From Candidatus Delongbacteria bacterium (GTDB lineage: Bacteria > Delongbacteria > UBA4055): 7,374 nucleotides of DNA. The stretch is from contig JAQICF010000131.1 in the NCBI GenBank assembly GCA_027858795.1, positions 1 to 7,374 on the forward strand, given 5' to 3'. Under the pieces are notes generated by a model. The model was given only the letters and a program-made list of their open reading frames with translations. It was not told the DNA's origin and did no database searches. The translations under genes and the position numbers were made by a program. Shown here piece after piece: positions 5,495 to 7,374 of the stretch (positions within the stretch are counted from its first letter, which is position 1; the number at the start of each line of letters is the position of its first letter).

Positions 5495-7266
5495 ATTTGC
5501 AGGATATTGGTTGGGTTTTTGCTTTTGAAGTCATTAACATCTATTCTCAGGTCGCTTGCTTCTCCTGTAAACCAACCATTTTGAAACTTAGCTTTATCTA
5601 CATCCATTTTATATTGAACAGATAAAGGATCGTTAATACTAACTGCGTGTGCAGTTGAATTAGCAGGACTATCTTCACTTTTTACAGATTCAGGATACAT
5701 GTAGTTCATCAATTCATGATAAGTACTGAGTTCTCCAATAGATTCAGTAATTCCACCAGTAATAAAAGTGCCAGCAACATTACCATAATTATCTTTAATA
5801 TCAGATGTGTGTGTTTGAGTAGTGTTTCCTGTATTTGACCAAGCAATTCCTGCATTTTCATTTCCATCTATATAATTATAAGTTTGACTATCAGGAGCCA
5901 AAGTTGAATCAGGTGTTATTGTAAAATAATCAGAAAATCCTGTTCCGCCAAGTATTTCTTTTGCAAAATCATCTAAATATCCTTCTTGAGTAGATGTTAA
6001 ATTGTAGCATTGAATTGTTCTATCCATAATTAAATCTGAAACTACTCTACCGTCATTATTTTCAGCGTCAACTCCAATTTGACCTTCAAGAACTCGCATA
6101 ATATCTAATGTAGGATTATTTATATCAACGCCATTTGATCTTCCAACATAATCGCCAGGTTCAGAAAACAAAGCTAAATAATGTTCTCCATCTGGAACTG
6201 TGGTTTTTCCAACATAAGCATTTTCGCAAACTTGATTTAAAGTTGTTCGTTTAGAAACATGAAAATTATATTGCATATTTCTAAAATTAGGATCACTAAC
6301 TTCAACATAATAAGTTGAATCAGTAGGTAAATTTTCAACAGTAAATTCTCCATTGGAGTCAGGAGTAACGTAACCAATTAATTCTTTTTCCCCATTCAAA
6401 ACTCTAACACTAGACGTATTAACTGAAGAACCATCATAACCATTAACAACATTGAAGTTAGCATCTAATACTTGTTCTAAAGGAGTTAACCAATGTGTTG
6501 GTGTGAAAGAAGCATCATTAGAATCTATTTGTTCGTATAAAGTAGTTTGTTCGTGTTGACGTTCAGGAATAGCAGTACTATCACAAGTATAAACAAATTT
6601 TGCATCCCAAATTGAACCTTTTGAAACTTTAGGAGTCGTAACAACATCATCAATACTTTGTTTAGAATTGTGTTCACTAAGTTTATCAAACATCCAATCA
6701 GGAATATATCCATCAGTAGGATTTTTCAAAAAAGTAACAGGTTTAACATTTATACCTTTATCAGTTTCAACTACGAAATAATATTGTGAATTAGAAACTC
6801 CTTGACCATCCCAGTTAGCAGTAACGTAATCTCCATGATCTACAAAACTTAGATCACTGACTAATTCTCCTTTATAGTTCGTAATCTTTACAGACTTAAC
6901 TTTACTATTAGAATAACCTTTAGAAGCTACGCCTGAACTCCATAATAAGTCAGTACCATTAACTTCCATAAAATCTTTGTTTGAAGGAACATATTGAGTT
7001 TCAATCCCAGTAGTAGGATCAAAGATATCTGCAATTTGGATAATTCCGTTTTCTGGAAATGTTCTTCTGTGTCTAAGTGTATCGGCACCATTAGTTAATT
7101 CTAAATAAAGACCTGTACCAGGAGGACCTCTTAAAAGAGGATCAGGGCCAAGATAAGTATTATACATATTAAGTTCAGTAGCATATATATCTTCCGAAAC
7201 AAGTGGCAATAGGAATAGTAAGATAATAATAAGGTAGATTATAAGGTTTTTCATAAGATTATCCAT
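5488..7266 (-). CDS. exported protein with FlgD-Ig-like and carboxypeptidase-regulatory-like domains, function unknown
   Basis: I do not recognise this 592-residue protein as a whole. A signal peptide is clear: the hydrophobic run LIIYLIIILLFLLPLV (8-23) with likely cleavage after DIYA (29). ATG at 7254 (residue 5, MKN) would give a more classical signal-peptide N-terminus than ATG at 7266; neither has a Shine-Dalgarno. Residues about 121-175 fit a FlgD-Ig-like beta domain (VKITNYKGELVSDLS, then ANWDGQGVSNSQYYFVVETD). Residues about 285-335 fit a carboxypeptidase-regulatory-like or similar beta domain (IGYVTPDSNGEFTVENLP, YYVEVSD). The remaining C-terminal part (about 345-592) has no match that I know; TYHELMNYM (515-523) resembles a zinc-protease helix but lacks the second histidine. 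There is no visible C-terminal sorting domain or anchor. The last few residues (NILQIP) and the stop come from repeat DNA, so the 3' end may be truncated. Confidence 0.8.
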   Translation of the reverse strand: MDNLMKNLIIYLIIILLFLLPLVSEDIYATELNMYNTYLGPDPLLRGPPGTGLYLELTNGADTLRHRRTFPENGIIQIADIFDPTTGIETQYVPSNKDFMEVNGTDLLWSSGVASKGYSNSKVKSVKITNYKGELVSDLSFVDHGDYVTANWDGQGVSNSQYYFVVETDKGINVKPVTFLKNPTDGYIPDWMFDKLSEHNSKQSIDDVVTTPKVSKGSIWDAKFVYTCDSTAIPERQHEQTTLYEQIDSNDASFTPTHWLTPLEQVLDANFNVVNGYDGSSVNTSSVRVLNGEKELIGYVTPDSNGEFTVENLPTDSTYYVEVSDPNFRNMQYNFHVSKRTTLNQVCENAYVGKTTVPDGEHYLALFSEPGDYVGRSNGVDINNPTLDIMRVLEGQIGVDAENNDGRVVSDLIMDRTIQCYNLTSTQEGYLDDFAKEILGGTGFSDYFTITPDSTLAPDSQTYNYIDGNENAGIAWSNTGNTTQTHTSDIKDNYGNVAGTFITGGITESIGELSTYHELMNYMYPESVKSEDSPANSTAHAVSINDPLSVQYKMDVDKAKFQNGWFTGEASDLRIDVNDFKSKNPTNILQIP

Positions 7267-7314
7267 ATTTTGTATATAAAATTAAATTACGGAATTTGAA
7301 CGGGTTTTACAATG

Positions 7315-7320
7315 ATTATA
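7315..7320 (-). promoter_or_regulatory. possible -10 box upstream of the exported-protein gene
   Basis: TATAAT on the minus strand lies 48 bases upstream of the ATG at 7266. There is no acceptable -35 at 16-18 bases; that spacing falls inside the 7332-7354 hairpin. In such AT-rich DNA this match may be chance. Confidence 0.25.
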
Positions 7321-7325
7321 TTTTT

Positions 7326-7354
7326 CCCGTAGGGGACGGTTTCTTACCGTCCCC
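7326..7354. repeat. palindromic element, GGGGACGGT type
   Basis: The 9-bp arms GGGGACGGT (7332-7340) and ACCGTCCCC (7346-7354) enclose TTCTT. Read on the minus strand the loop is AAGAA and the tail TACGGG, matching the element at 5413-5441 except for one base pair in the stem, which changed on both sides. It lies 65 bases or more upstream of the exported-protein start and is in opposite orientation to its sister, so the two copies flank the gene as an inverted pair. No strong T-run follows. Confidence 0.7.
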
Positions 7355-7374
7355 TGTTTAACAAAAACGAAACC

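Noticed and set aside
5368..5625. Plus-strand open frame across repeats and the end of the exported-protein gene
   Set aside because: It is made of hairpin DNA plus antisense of a supported gene.
5698..5724. Zinc-protease HExxH motif in the exported protein (TYHELMNYM)
   Set aside because: The second histidine is replaced by N521 and no third ligand pattern follows, so protease activity is not supported.
6525..6713. Minus-strand open frame inside the exported-protein gene in another frame
   Set aside because: It lies wholly within a supported gene and shows no ribosome site or domain.

Overview
The window is AT-rich bacterial DNA, and every gene I can support lies on the minus strand. The organism cannot be named from this sequence. 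A-rich translation starts with few clear Shine-Dalgarno sites, a secreted protein combining FlgD-Ig-like and carboxypeptidase-regulatory-like beta domains, and many small palindromes between genes suggest an uncultured member of the Fibrobacterota/Chlorobiota/Bacteroidota-type lineages (for example Ignavibacteria, Cloacimonadota or Delongbacteria). This placement is an inference with low confidence.

Reading in the direction of transcription (right to left): a hairpin at 7332-7354 precedes a 592-residue exported protein of unknown function (7266-5488). A 379-base gap (5487-5109) follows, densely packed with at least six short palindromes. One of these (5435-5407) also has the form of an intrinsic terminator for the exported-protein gene. 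Next come a RhuM-family gene (5108-4104) and the ATP-dependent helicase gene recG (4104-2011), overlapping by one base as TAATG. recG ends inside an 11-bp-arm hairpin that looks like a bidirectional terminator. Then come two tandem, diverged paralogues of a small single-pass membrane protein (1891-1526 and 1413-1018), each preceded by a related GGTCGGAC hairpin. The second overlaps, as ATGA, a small Cys/His-rich protein gene (1021-572). This is followed after 32 bases by a DUF2161-type PD-(D/E)XK nuclease-like gene that runs off the left edge.

Only recG is a clear housekeeping gene (rescue of stalled forks and Holliday junctions). RhuM and the nuclease-like protein are accessory. The most striking part is the set of seven palindromic elements with different stems but mostly a shared CTACGG-like tail. 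They sit in three gaps and upstream of the exported-protein gene. One pair shows a compensatory base-pair change, one element supplies a terminator, and one supplies the stop codon of the exported protein. The second point of interest is the paralogous membrane pair with an identical GEVRWR C-terminus written with different codons, coupled to a putative zinc-binding protein and a nuclease-like protein.
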